A model generated the notes under the pieces. That model was given only the letters and a program-made list of their open reading frames with translations, was not told where the DNA came from and made no database searches. DNA of 64,000 bases, from positions 6,441,501 through 6,505,500 of the forward strand of contig NC_090288.1 in the NCBI RefSeq assembly GCF_037392515.1. Direction: 5' to 3'. Source of the DNA: Haliotis asinina (Eukaryota; Mollusca; Gastropoda; Lepetellida; Haliotidae). Positions 26,701-36,943 of this stretch are shown one piece after another (positions within the stretch are counted from its first letter, which is position 1; every line of letters starts with the position of its first letter). Position numbers and translations under genes: made by a program.

Positions 26701-29700
26701 TAAAGAGGGCCGGTGTATTGGTATTATATTTGATATTGGTATGTGTAATGTGATTGAAACCGAACAGAGCTTACGGGTACCTCATGGTCTGATGTATTTC
26801 AGTGTTACATTTCCCCGTCAGGAGTCTAGTGTCGATCTGTGTAAACTAAAATGTACTAATTATGAGTCGAACTGGACCTAGAAGAGAATTCAGATATTGA
26901 ACATCATGCGGTTAGTCTCAAGGCACCTGTTTAATATCAAGTGAGAAAGTACAAAAAAGTGATGTTCCCCCATGGCATTCGCCTAATAGATCATGATCAC
27001 AGTACAATCGATTTTCTGTATGTACTTATACACCTAATTATACATGTCACATGTCGAAATGAATCTAATTGTTGGAGATGTATTTTTTTAAGAAGAGACT
27101 AAAGGTTATTGAATATTGTGTCTTCCAGGTGCACTGTCTCAACCGGCGAGTGATTCTACAAGCGAATGCCCAAAGGATATCATTAAAAAGGCTATGGGAT
27201 GTTTCTCGGACTTGGCATCAGGGGTCACTAAGGGTCAGCCCGCTCAGTTTGCAAGATCCATGCCTTTGGACTATCATATGATCAGAGAATATTGCCAAGA
27301 GTAAGCCGGTCAAAATATGTTTACATGATCAGAGAATATTGCCTAGAGTAAGCCAGTCTGAATAGTTTACATGACCAGAGAATGTTGCCGGTCTAAATGT
27401 CTTTTCCATACCATCCGAATTCATTCTCTCTCACTGCAACAGGACATTTTTTATATTAATAATAGCGGCAGTAACAAACTTTTGTAAATCATTAGAGTAC
27501 AATATAAGAATCCGATCCATCATATATGACAGTATGTCATGATGCACAGTGTTCGCAAATAGCCTAAAGTGATTGATTAATGCTGCTTTTTATATTTAAG
27601 GGTGTTTTGTTGATATTTTGAGTTTTTAAACTTATCTGTGTCTCTTGACGACCTATTTGCAATCAATATATCTTCAATGTGAACCTGTGGACTATAGTAA
27701 TCTATCATTTTAATGAACCTGTCAATGATACGGAGTGACATGTAATTTCGCAATATTATTGTTTGTCTGGCGTTGACTCTCCAAACACATTTTATATATA
27801 CTCTTTGGCAACGGAGGGGAACCTTAACTTTTAATTTAGTTAGGAATTATGTGCGTGAATAAACTCTTCAAAGGCAGACATCCCCCAACACGTGCATGGG
27901 GTGTCATTCTTGAGTTTGAAAGTTGTAAAGAACGTCGGTAATCACTACATACCGTTAATTTTGACTATTATTTGCATTACACAGTTGTTAGTGTTTGTTT
28001 CTAGTCGTTTGTTTTGTTTGAACATGAATCTCGAACACATATAAAATTTACGTCATACACTAATAATGTTTCAGGCGGGATTACTGTACAAACAACTGTG
28101 TCATAAGGAGGTACAAGTAATGATGCATTATCAAAAGATTCATTCTCATATCCACATATCCATATATCTCCCACTTGTTTCAATCGTAAACTAAAAATCA
28201 ATTTTCCCTATTTGTTTCCCTACTGCAAAACGCACAGTTACCTACCTTATAATTAGATGCAGGATCCCCTATAGCTAATTTTAGATCTGGTGTCGCTCCG
28301 ATTCGGGTTGAGACTGGCCGGTACGATGGTTTTGTTTTTTAATGAGAGAGTTTGTTTCTATCGTAAAGATACAGGTGGAATTAAAAGACATATCATATCC
28401 ATCCCTACGTTATGCTATGTTACTACCCACATCTGCCATTTTATCCTCTCTAAGCGTACATCTTATATGTAAGCAAAGGCGTAGGCATGTGGTACCTAAT
28501 TCAGCTTTATTTGAGACTGGTCTGAACGATTAGCTGTGCATGTTCATGTAACATATCCAACATCGTTCTATACAATATATTTATCCATGTGTCCATGTTA
28601 CCCCATATAGGACTCGCTTAACTTTTATCACTTTTTTTACTGAATCCATTTTTATTTTGAGATGAAACTTAAATAGACAATCTGTCTGTCTGTCTGTCCG
28701 TCTTTGTAACCCCATCGCTCTTCTGTATTTCAGGGGAGGTCACATGACCCGTTTCCTTTCATGCATTGACAATCTGCAGCGACAATGTGAAAACGCACAG
28801 GAAGCGGAAGTGTTACTTCAGATCATCAATCCTGAACGCGTGCGCACAAGTGTCCCAAATCTATGTGGAAATATTGATTGTACGTATATCTGTCATTTGG
28901 TCAACGGATTATCAACCATTTTATTACTAGATGATATTTTAATGAAATATATTTTCAATAACAAACTGACACAAGATATACATATCCTTATTTCATTAGT
29001 GCATGTAAGACATACTCCGCGAAAACGCGGTCAGAAGAGGCCTTCAAGAAGCGATGATTGTCATACGGGGCGGTTATGCAATATCATTACATTATGTAGG
29101 TATATTACTAGGGCCCAGTCAGTCAACAGATAACCATACGAGCACCTCTTGGGTGGTTCGGTTGTCCAAACGCGCGGCAACAAGTTACCTACCTTATAAT
29201 TAGATACAGGATCCGCTATAGGTAATTATATATCTGGTGTCGCTCCGATTCGAGTTAAGACTGGCCGGTATGATGGTACTGTTTTAAGTGAGAGAGTTTG
29301 CTTACATTGTAAGGGCGAGGTGGAAGATGAGTGCCCTGGTTTTCTTAAATGCCCATTGTATATGAATTAAAGGCGATTACGGGATCGGTACCCAGGCTTT
29401 CTGGTGTGGTTATATTAGACCACTTCTAACCAGGATTTTTTTAGGAATAAACAAAAGGATTAAAGAAAGACGCATTAATCTTCAATCGTCTTTGTTTTAG
29501 TAATTGAAGGGTCTGCAGATTGCCTGAACAGAGAGATGACGAGGGACTCCAACTGCAAGAACTCAGCCAAGGAGATGATAAAGAAAGGGATGGCCGAGAC
29601 TCCCCGTAATGTCTCCGCCTTGTTCATTGTGCAGTGCAGGTGCGTGTAGCCTATACATCACAAAGGCATCAGTATACAACAATGTCACCAAGAAAAGGGT

Positions 29701-30608
29701 GCTGAATAGTCAACCGATAACAGGAACATACTACAGTTTGCTCTAAAATTCACATGTGAAGCAAAATAGTTAAATAGTGCAATTATGGATTAAAGATCTG
29801 TCTTACTAAAGCATGAAGGAATCTGTTTTTTCTCCCTTTTTATCACGGCAGGGGACACCGGAAGTGGGATTCCCACATTGTACCCGTTGTGATGAGAAAA
29901 TGAAGTTTCCAACCGGCAGTTCGTGCAGAATGTTGTTGTTGATTATTTAATGCCTTTTCGAAATGACATGTGGTCTTTGGTTTGAATGGAATGGATACAA
30001 CATACCTTAAATGAAACCTTGTCAAACATTAAGTGTATTGATTTCTTACATTTCAACATCCTCACCTATATGCTAAGCTTTTTTGTGTGTCTGACAGGTT
30101 CTTCAACATCCTTGCTGAGTGTCAACGGACGTCCGTGAAGGAGAACTGTGGCGAGCAACAAGCCAACCTCCACGCCGATTTCATCCTGTCATTTGTGCCC
30201 AACACATGCTCAGACAGCAACTCCTCAATAACATCTACAGGAGATGTCACCACAAACAGACCTCTTCGAACATCAGAGGAAACGGCCACCTTGCTGGGCG
30301 TGTCACCATACCAAAAACACTCCCCATCTTACACAGCTACGGCCAAATCATCTGTGGACACCACACGCGAACCAAAAGACAAGGTTCCTGAACTCTCTGG
30401 GGACAAAGTCCCTGAACAGATCCTCAAAACTCTGCCACCATTCTTGAAGGATGATGAGAAGCTGGGGCTGAAGGTGGGAATGAAATCAAGACGTCATTCG
30501 GATGATGATGCAGATGACGAGAAGATAACTAACGCTGGAGAGTCTGTTGCAGTATGCTTAGGACTTGTCATATCCTTGGTGACATCTTTACTGCTGATCG
30601 AGCAATAA
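15475..30608 (+). CDS. Secreted, probably GPI-anchored protein with two six-cysteine domains (5 spliced exons)
   Basis: Join 15475-15520, 27129-27300, 28734-28879, 29501-29639 and 30098-30608. All junctions are GT-AG with matching phases (1, 2, 1, 2), giving about 337 residues. It starts with a signal peptide (MDPTAWLTFSIALIT, then GALSQPAS). Two domains follow, each with six cysteines. Domain 1 (exons 2 and 3) is C-x10-C-x30-C-x11-C-x7-C-x25-C. Domain 2 (exons 4 and 5) is C-x10-C-x26-C-x8-C-x8-C-x19-C. A Ser/Thr-rich then acidic linker (DDDADDE) leads to a hydrophobic C-terminus (VCLGLVISLVTSLLLIEQ) after NAGES. That arrangement suggests a GPI attachment signal, although a single membrane helix is possible. 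I do not recognise the family. Disulfide-rich extracellular folds are likely, and the ligand is unknown. Confidence 0.75.
16537..17285. mobile_element. Foldback element with 80-bp terminal inverted repeats
   Basis: The left arm (from CACTGGTGGGGAACTTGG) and the reverse complement of the right arm (CACTGATAGGGAACTTGG) match at roughly 80% over about 80 bp. TTATT flanks both ends and is a candidate target duplication. The left arm carries about five tandem 44-bp copies of a segment containing GGAACTTTGCGATATGTCAC (16582-16820). There is no coding capacity. Confidence 0.75.
17739..18300 (-). repeat. SINE family C copy with GATA tail, antisense
   Basis: On the minus strand it has a tRNA-Leu-like head (GGTCGGCGAGCTGGCTAAGG, then CGCCAGACTAGTGATTC), a long body, and a 3' end GCGCTACATAAATATCC. 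The 3' end runs into about 12 TATC units, which appear as GATA at 17739-17788 on the + strand. A second copy with the same head lies at 33393. Confidence 0.75.
19575..19725 (+). repeat. SINE family A copy
   Basis: The head is CAGCCTAATTGTTAAAGCG then TTCGCTCGTCAAGCCGAAG. GGGTACAATGTTAGAGTCC, CCATTTCTGATGTCCCC and TATTGCTAAAAACGCC follow in order. Confidence 0.8.
20700..20865 (-). repeat. SINE family B copy, antisense, degraded
   Basis: CTTAACACCGCACTCAGC, GTAAATAATCAAGTTTGAAC and CAGACAACCTGACATC keep the family order. The 5' part is lost. Confidence 0.65.
22087..22455. repeat. Pentamer microsatellite, GAGTT and GGTGA blocks
   Basis: A GTTGA array (22140-22270) passes into a GGTGA block, then mixed GTTGA/TGTGA, then GGTGA again. 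Because the unit is five bases, two minus-strand frames of over 170 codons stay open. They are not genes. Confidence 0.95.
24765..25240 (+). mobile_element. Truncated Tc1-like DNA transposon
   Basis: From ATG 25026 the frame reads MVRRKITTAERWQVIGMKNA then GMSCRAIARPMGRPYNVITR, the N-terminal helix-turn-helix of Tc1-family transposases. It then gives NDRHRSRYD in place of the usual DRPRSGRPR motif and stops. The catalytic DDE part is absent. An upstream GCACAAAAGTTAAGCGCC could belong to the left terminal repeat. No matching right end was found. Confidence 0.75.
26574..26702 (-). repeat. SINE family B copy, antisense, truncated
   Basis: TGAGTGAATTTAGTTTTATG, GCGTCGGTCTGTAAATAATC and GAACATCGATATACG appear in the family order. 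The 5' half is missing. Confidence 0.75.
27129..27300 (+). CDS. Gene 1 exon 2, first half of six-Cys domain 1
   Basis: The acceptor is TTCCAG|GT and the donor AAGA|GTAAGC, phase 1 in and phase 2 out. It holds the leader cleavage region (ALSQ-PASDS) and three cysteines (SECPKD, MGCFSD, EYCQ). The last 21 bases and the donor are imperfectly repeated in the intron just downstream. Confidence 0.8.
27270..27400 (+). repeat. Tandem repeat spanning the exon 2 splice donor
   Basis: ATGATCAGAGAATATTGCC plus AAGAGTAAGCC at the exon end recurs with one mismatch 47 bp downstream (CTAGAGTAAGCC). A more diverged third copy follows (CCAGAGAATGTTGCC). The second copy therefore carries an alternative donor. 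Confidence 0.85.
28228..28505 (+). mobile_element. LINE 3' fragment, copy 1
   Basis: The frame SGVAPIRVETGRYDG then VF matches the region after the reverse transcriptase in many non-LTR elements, where a GRY motif precedes a Cys-His zinc-knuckle-like motif. The frame is broken before that motif. It shares about 130 bp with 29180-29375. Confidence 0.65.
28678..28702. repeat. (TCTG)n microsatellite upstream of exon 3
   Basis: Five to six TCTG units about 30 bp from the exon 3 acceptor. They may add to its pyrimidine-rich tract. Confidence 0.8.
28734..28879 (+). CDS. Gene 1 exon 3, second half of six-Cys domain 1
   Basis: The acceptor TATTTCAG follows a TCTG microsatellite. The donor is GATT|GTACGT, phase 2 in and phase 1 out. 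It encodes three cysteines (FLSCIDN, RQCENA, NLCGNI). The frame stays open past the donor for about 84 codons by chance, so the donor choice rests on phase and on the homology of the next exon. Confidence 0.8.
29180..29375 (+). mobile_element. LINE 3' fragment, copy 2
   Basis: It reads VAPIRVKTGRYDGTVL then SERVCLHCKGEVEDECP and GFLKCPLYMN before a stop. The ERxCxxCxxxVEDExxxFLxCP pattern is the C-terminal end of non-LTR retrotransposon polyproteins. Only this end is present, the usual result of 5' truncation on insertion. Confidence 0.75.
29501..29639 (+). CDS. Gene 1 exon 4, first half of six-Cys domain 2
   Basis: The acceptor is TGTTTTAG and the donor TGCAG|GTGCGT, phase 1 in and phase 2 out, the same phases as exon 2. 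Its cysteines (ADCLNR, DSNCKN, VQC) and the KEMIKKGM helix correspond to DIIKKAMG in exon 2, marking it as a duplicate of that exon. No frame in the exon is long enough to stand out as an ORF. Confidence 0.8.
29838..29892 (-). repeat. SINE family A fragment
   Basis: ATCACGGCAGGGGACACCGG then AAGTGGG and ACATTGTACCC match the family A core. The head is lost. Confidence 0.55.
30098..30608 (+). CDS. Gene 1 exon 5, end of domain 2, linker and C-terminal anchor signal
   Basis: The acceptor is CTGACAG, phase 2 in. It encodes three cysteines (AECQRT, ENCGEQ, NTCSDS). A Ser/Thr-rich linker follows, then repeated KVPE motifs (DKVPELSGDKVPEQ), an acidic patch and a hydrophobic tail ending LLLIEQ. The stop is TAA at 30606. 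Confidence 0.85.
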
Positions 30609-31680
30609 AATCTGTAATGAAGCAAAGACAACTCTGATCAATGATAATTACAATTAAGCAGTGACACTTCTAATCACGTTATGTCGAATCCAGTCAAGCA
30701 GTTACACTATTAATTAACCAATCACACCTCAGATCAAGCATCAATAGCTTAAATGAGGCAATGACACAACTCTTATCAAACAATGACACAACAATCACAC
30801 AATGGCACTTTTAATCAAACAGTGCCAGTTTCAGTAAGGGAATTGAACTTGCAATCACGGAATTGACACTTTATATTGAACAAATGAAAATATAAGAACA
30901 GATCACAAGTACATAGTGTATTCACACAGAAACCACTGTTATAATGCTTGAGACTCAACACTATGACTCACATGCCGGTGACGAATTACAACTGTCCATG
31001 ACATGATGATGTAATTAATTTCGCTTTTGTTTACATATAAGGACGCACTGATACTTATTTTAAGGGTCTGGCTCCCCTAAAGGTGACGCTGTTCATGAAT
31101 GATCATGCCAAAGCCGTCACGCTGGGAACAATTGTTGTAACCTCCACTGACCACATTATCCAGTTTCATTATGAATGTAGACACTTCCTGTTTCAGTTGT
31201 TCGGTTAATCTTTGTTCACGTCTGTGTTGCATTGGATAGGTTAATCTGGAGTTGATGTTTTCTCAACATATTGACCTGCGATTCCTTTCTCATTAGTCCA
31301 CTCGATGAGTCGGGAAAGCAGACAAACATTTCAAATGATCAGTTCAACTTGATTCATGCAGACCCTCGTCTATCCGGACACTTGACCTCCCTGCCGGTTC
31401 AGACTGGACATGTTTACACGTATACACAAAGGGTATTTCAGTGATCCGTTTATATAATGTCTACCATCACCATGGATATGCCATATCAGAAATTATTTGT
31501 GATAATCCGGAATCCATTACTTTCATGTAACACATTCCAGTCTGTAGACGCCACTCTTGTTTGTAAATTTTGTACTATGTAAGCTTACATCGGCTAAATC
31601 GCAGAAGCTTGTATGTAATCTGCATTGATGTAAATAGATTGTATGTTAAACTTTTGTAATAAAACAAACTGTCAAACTAT
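30609..31680 (+). other. Probable 3' untranslated region of gene 1
   Basis: About 1.05 kb without a recognisable frame or repeat, ending 20-25 bases after AATAAA at 31658. The extent is inferred from that signal. An AATAAA that overlaps the stop codon (30603) is too close to be the usual site. Confidence 0.5.
31658..31663 (+). terminator. Polyadenylation signal AATAAA, gene 1
   Basis: Canonical hexamer in TTTTGTAATAAAACAAAC, followed by a GT-rich stretch (TATTGTGTGTATGTGGGG) about 25 bases downstream, as expected for a cleavage site. Confidence 0.6.
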
Positions 31681-31689
31681 TGTGTGTAT

Positions 31690-33392
31690 GTGGGGTTATT
31701 TTGGGAATGAGAAACTGGCTTATTCCTGATACACAATGAGATTAAACTGAGAGACATTGAGGTGACAACAGATCACGCCCAGAATGCACCGGGAGTACAT
31801 ATGATACTCACTGGAATTACATCAAATTCTCAGGCCACAGCAGAATACGCTGTGATGACACACGCAGTTGATGTATATATATTTTTTTCGGGATAATCAA
31901 AATAACTCATGAAAATGCTCAGGTTATAATGAAAAAAAATATACTCACACACCAAAGTAACGCACGTCAAGTATAAAACAGTTATGTTTGTAATTTTTAA
32001 TATTAAAGTCAAGAAATGTCAGGGTGAGTGAGAGATTTCATTGTCTACCAAGAATGGTAAAAGGGTTGACAAGGACACATCTCGCTGGCGTTGACCGGTA
32101 ATGTGCCGATCTGCTTGAGAGGTTGTGACCCTGGACGATCGCTCCAGTGAAGGTCATCTGTGGCTTTGGAAGCGTTGTATCGATACCGGTGACAGTTAAT
32201 CGTGGTTCTGTTTACGTCGAAATGACGGGTACCATTTTTGGGCATATAGTCCAGCTTCCGAACGTCTGATAGCCTGGTTTCTTTCAAATCTGAGTTAAGC
32301 GTGGCATTGTTGAACAAAGTGTAATAGACCTAATGTATGTGCAGTCTCATGTACACTAATGATGGTGACAATTGGTGCACGTTGTTGGATTTCACGAGAA
32401 ATTAAAACAAAAACAAAATATATTGATTACACAATCAGGCTTTACAATGCCAAAAACCCGTATCCATTTAGGTCCGAGTTTGTTTCCTATTTGGGTAAAA
32501 CAACTTGTGTTTCTTATGTGTATGGGTATATATAAATTCCCTAATATTAAAATGAAAATGTAAGGTGCTAGTTAACTCATTCACCATTCCACATACATAC
32601 CTGCTACTTACCAACTCATCATATTCACTTGCAGACTCACCTACCCACTCAGAAATAATTCTCTCACCTACTCACTTATCTATTACTATTACTACTAGCC
32701 AAAGTCTTTGCTAAATCACTAGGCGTGGCAACCTTTTTATCTTTCAGGTTATTAGCAACTTTTTGCTGCAGTGGTACGACCAGCTCCAATCTCGCCTTTG
32801 TCCCATAATGTATGTTGCTACAGGAGTGCACTCGTTGATCTTGTATGTTTATGTTTTTACCTTTTGTAAATAACTCTATGCTGTGAGGTATAACTATACC
32901 GGACACCTTGATAATTCTCAGAGTTTGTCGATGGAGTTTTGCACCCACTGACTTTGTATACCAATGTCTTACTTTTTGAAATCATCAGTAACTTTTTGTT
33001 GTAATTGTACAACCAACTTTAAATTGTGCCAGTAACCCATGTAGTTACCTGCTTGAACTGTGCACACCCAGACTCTGTTTATGTAACACGGAAATGTGCT
33101 CTCCTAATCTTAGTATACCTGACTGAAATGAATAGGAATATTTAAAAAAGGCAGTTAGTGTCTCACTTACATACCTAGTCACCTGAAAACCACCTCGTCA
33201 CTTAGTCGTCCATTAACTCACCTATTCACCTATTTAATTAACTGCCTAATAACTCACTTAATAACTCATCTTCACACTTAGGCATCAGCTATCTCACATA
33301 TTCGTATAGTTTCGTAGTAACTCAACTTCTCGCTCAATCACACTTTCTCACCTAATTGCTAAGTCGTTTACCAGCTCATCTACTCACTTTGG
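31690..33392. other. Intergenic, nothing recognised
   Basis: Part of it (32570-33390) is rich in short CTCACYTA-like words (ACTCACCTAC, CTCACTTA). This looks like old degenerate simple repeat. No gene is supported. Confidence 0.5.
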
Positions 33393-34015
33393 GGGCGTGG
33401 TGGGCGAGCTGGTTAAAGCGCCAGACTAGTGATCCAGCAAGCTTGGAGGTGTCGGGACAGGATCAACTTTCAGTGTTGTCACAACCCATTGTGTACAGCA
33501 CACAACCCTATGCACTTCAAAGAACCTACGAATCTGTTTGTAGATGACCAGATGGTGGCCACATGAATACGCGCAGTCACCTAGTTGCAGGTACAGCAGC
33601 GTGCAGTAAACTTGGACAATGTACTGTGTCCTAGTTTCTGGTACAGCAGCGTGCAGTAAACTTGGACAATGTACTGTGTCCTAGTTTCTGGTACAGCAGC
33701 GTGCAGTAAACTTGGACAATGTACTGTGTCCTAGTTTCTGGTACAGCACCGTGCAGTAAACTTGGACAATGTACTGTGTCCTAGTTCACCCAGATGTGAA
33801 TGGGAAAATCGTAAGGATGGGAAAGCCACATCAATTTGGTGCGCCAAGTAGACGGCAAGAGTTGTATAATTCCCAGGGAGCTGAGATTGAAAATACCATG
33901 TGCCGTTGTGATGGACATCCATTGATCAAGAATAACTTAAAGTACCTTTGAGCCAGTTGAATTGGACATCGGCACTATACAAATCTTAGCATAATAATAA
34001 CAAATTTTACGCATT
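33393..34015 (+). repeat. SINE family C copy with internal tandem expansion
   Basis: The tRNA-Leu-like head GGTGGGCGAGCTGGTTAAAG then CGCCAGACTAGTGATCC is followed by a body and a 3' end GCACTATACAAATCTTAGC with an ATAATAATAA tail. It has the same head as the copy at 17739-18300. Confidence 0.75.
33591..33785. repeat. 50-bp tandem repeat inside the SINE
   Basis: GTACAGCAGCGTGCAGTAAA plus CTTGGACAATGTACTGTGTC plus CTAGTTTCTG repeats at 33591, 33641, 33691 and 33741. The copies are almost identical, so the expansion followed insertion of the SINE. Confidence 0.95.
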
Positions 34016-34042
34016 CGGTTGGGGAGGATAAACTCAGGGCCC

Positions 34043-34149
34043 TTATTCTCGAAGCGTTCGTAGCCCTAAGAATTCTTAACTTTGATCGTAGCTAATGTGT
34101 TAAGAATGGGCTTAAGAAGTTCGTAGCGCTACGAACGTTTCGAGAATAG
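34043..34149. mobile_element. Short palindromic MITE
   Basis: The ends TTATTCTCGAAGCGTTCGTA and TACGAACGTTTCGAGAATA are inverted repeats. Internal AAGAATTCTTAAC and GTTAAGAATGGGCTTAAG extend the palindrome, so nearly the whole 107 bp could fold as a hairpin. Confidence 0.7.
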
Positions 34150-36204
34150 CTAGCCAGGTTTCTAAAACACCCGGTGCAAGACATCATTAGAAGTATGATT
34201 ATATAACAGATCATAACATACAGATACTTGTAACAGAGTTGGATTCGTATAATCGACATTGGTTTTTGTAATTAATAATCAGAGATTTTCCTCAATTTTC
34301 CAAAATGTACTCAACGCGGATAGAACGAATAAAACAAGTTGAAAAGTTTACCTATTCGCCATTAATGTATCATGTCACTTTCTTACAGTATTTGAAACTT
34401 ATTGTTCATATAAAAAGTGAAGCCAAGACACTTTCTAACATCCTTTAAACTTCTTTTCTCTGTTTGTCCAATGAACAGTTACTTTGAAGAGAGGAATACA
34501 CGTGTTCACTTTCAAATATTGGCTCGAAGCTTGCTCTTTAAAACTTCAAAGTAAATATGTCTGAAATAAATGTGTACTCTTTTTCTACTGACATTACAAA
34601 CTCACCAAATCTCATGAATGCTTAAAGTGACTTTCTTTCTTAACACATCAGTTGAGTTCGGAACCCTGTTTAAATATTTCTCACTTTATGTGATGGTTTT
34701 TGTCGTTACTCCGCCTAAGTAAAGCAACATTATATTTACAACGAACACCTTGGCCTACCTTGAACTAATGTTACGATGGTAGTATTAACACAGTTCCAAA
34801 CATGCGTCTACATAGGGCTCTGTCCTCGGTGTTTACGAAGGCGACATAGAGCGCTTTTAGCACATGTTTTAATAGGACATTGACCTAACTCTCTTTGTCC
34901 TATAACTGTAGTGAAACAATTACAACTTTGCTGTATATATAACACCATGTTAAATGAGGATGTTGATATTAGAAAATTTCATAAGAGATAGTTTCATGGT
35001 TATGTAACAACGCTTTATACAGAAGGAGATTCGTTGTTATTTGTTCCAATTTGGGAATAGCTTACAATCATAAAGCACTCAACAAGAAGTTTGGTAAATA
35101 TTGGTTTGTTTGTTGTTTACTAAACTATTCTAGCTATGCCATTATTATCCTTAAACAAACGTAACTGGACAAGAGAACCATTGATTGATTGATCTGCGCA
35201 GTTAGTATATGGTAACATCCATAAACCGAATCAGCGAGACCGTTCGATTACAAACATAGGTTGTGAATACCGTTTCTTGCATATTTATCCATTGTATTTG
35301 AATACCAGAACATAATGCATAAAATATATTTCTACTTGATCCCCCAAAGACAAACTCTACAGCATCTTGTCAAAAGCAAACAGAAAATGCCATGTAATGT
35401 ATATAGACCATAGAGATGTGATATTATTGACATTGTTATAGGTGACACCTGGTCTGTATTTAGGCAAGGTGCAACCAGATAGCCGAGTCGGCTAGTTGAT
35501 ACTAATACAAACTATTTGCCAATTCTCCTCTTGCTACAGGGGAATGTGTTTCAGATTATGACGTCACGCTATTGTTGTTACAGTTGAATGGGAGTCTGCA
35601 AATTCTACATTTTGTGTAACTGATCAAGGTTACAACACACGTGGCACTGAAACTTAAACAGCATATTTTACGCTGGAGAACACTTACTTAGCCGCACGAG
35701 TGATAAAACTGGAATTTCTTTAATATCCGTTTAGTAGCACATGGTCCAGTGATGTTTTCGTGTGACTAATTAAGTTGGTTTTTCAACTGTTTGTGATGAG
35801 TGTCCCCGGTACAGTACACTCACCATTAGGCAAAAATCATCGCTATATATGATAGTGATTTCTAGTAAGTGCTGGGATCGTGGAAATCGTACAATCGTCT
35901 CTATAGAGATTTCTTATGACTATAGACAGTGTTAGAGGTTAGACTATAGACGCTTTTATTACATTTACGAAATTTGTTGAATCTGTTGAATCTGGAGGTA
36001 GAATCGCCCATTCCCTACTGTTTCCGTGACCAAAAGATTCACATGATTCCACGTCATGGCTTTTACATTGTCCAAGCATGGACCATAGACGGAATATATC
36101 TATAGAGCAACTATAGAACTCAAATCCATATGTTCAGTTAATAAAGAAAAACGATCTGTTTAATTTAATCATTTCTTTGGTTGTGCAACGACATCAATAA
36201 TTTC
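34150..36204. other. Intergenic, nothing recognised
   Basis: AT-rich, with a weak SINE B remnant near 35185-35270 (ATCTGCGCAGTTAGTATATG then AATCAGCGAGACCG). No coding region is supported. Confidence 0.45.
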
Positions 36205-36412
36205 ATGTTTGGTTTTTTGTTTAACGCAGGAATCAGCAATATTTCAATTGAATGACGGTGGTCCGTAAATAATCCAATATGGGTCAAATAATCCAGTGAA
36301 AGGCATACCTAAGCATCGCCCCAATTGGGATACAATGACATGGTCAGCAAGCCCAATCCCGTTAGTCGTCTTTTACGACAAACTGAAGACCTTAACCGGA
36401 TCTTCACGTGTG
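36205..36412 (-). repeat. SINE family B copy, antisense
   Basis: TTTAACGCAGGAATCAGCAA, GTAAATAATCCAATATGG, CCCAATTGGGATACAATGAC and CGGATCTTCACG lie in family order, about 225 bp upstream of the gene 2 TATA-like box. Confidence 0.8.
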
Positions 36413-36638
36413 TTGTGCATCGACAGAAGGAACATCATCGACGAATGCATGCTTGGTAACAACGACAATTGCAAATGTGGAAAGTCATTGTACTTAAGGA
36501 ATATGCTTTATCATACGGTTTTGTGTCGTCAAAATGAAAGTGTAACACACAATTGATATACAGAGTAATTGTCTTTACGGTCTTAGTAGACTAATCTCCA
36601 GCAGTGACATCCGACACCGTCCCAGATAACAGCAGTTG

Positions 36639-36645
36639 TATATAG
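36639..36645 (+). promoter_or_regulatory. TATA-like box of the first SOD gene
   Basis: TATATAG in GTTGTATATAGAGTTCC lies 157 bp upstream of the start codon, so transcription would begin near 36670. This is inference from motif and position only. Confidence 0.35.
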
Positions 36646-36801
36646 AGTTCCACTGACCTTCAGTTCCAGGACGTGGTCGTCAGACCTTTCCCACGAAGGT
36701 GTCTGTGGATCTTGGACAAGGTACTGCTCACTGGCGTTGCACTGGTGAGTTATCAGGTTCCAAAGTTTTCTCTTGGTCTTTGTTCTTGGATCCGTGACAA
36801 G

Positions 36802-36943
36802 ATGTGGAGAACATGCTCTGTTCTCGGTCTGATTTTGATCCTGGGGATGGTGCTGGAGACCGATTCCTTCTTCCTCTACAACAGGATGAAGAGAAGGATG
36901 AAGAGGGAAGCTGCAAACGAAGACAAACATCATAATGATACAG
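36802..36943 (+). CDS. SOD gene 2 locus exon 1, signal peptide and double furin site
   Basis: It reads MWRTCSVLGLILILGMVLET then DSFFLYNRMKRRMKREAANE, DKHHNDT. The hydrophobic leader ends near LETDS. RMKR occurs twice in a row, matching the R-x-K-R proprotein convertase consensus. The donor is ACAG|GTATGT, phase 1. The leader closely resembles that at 59862 (MW..S, LLGxMxEsD), so the two genes are paralogues. The ATG was chosen because it begins the leader directly; upstream in-frame codons give no leader. Confidence 0.85.

Noticed and set aside
28744-29133. Single 129-codon open frame as a stand-alone gene
   Set aside because: Only the first part is an exon (to 28879). Phase and cysteine pattern join it to 29501, and the remainder is intron.
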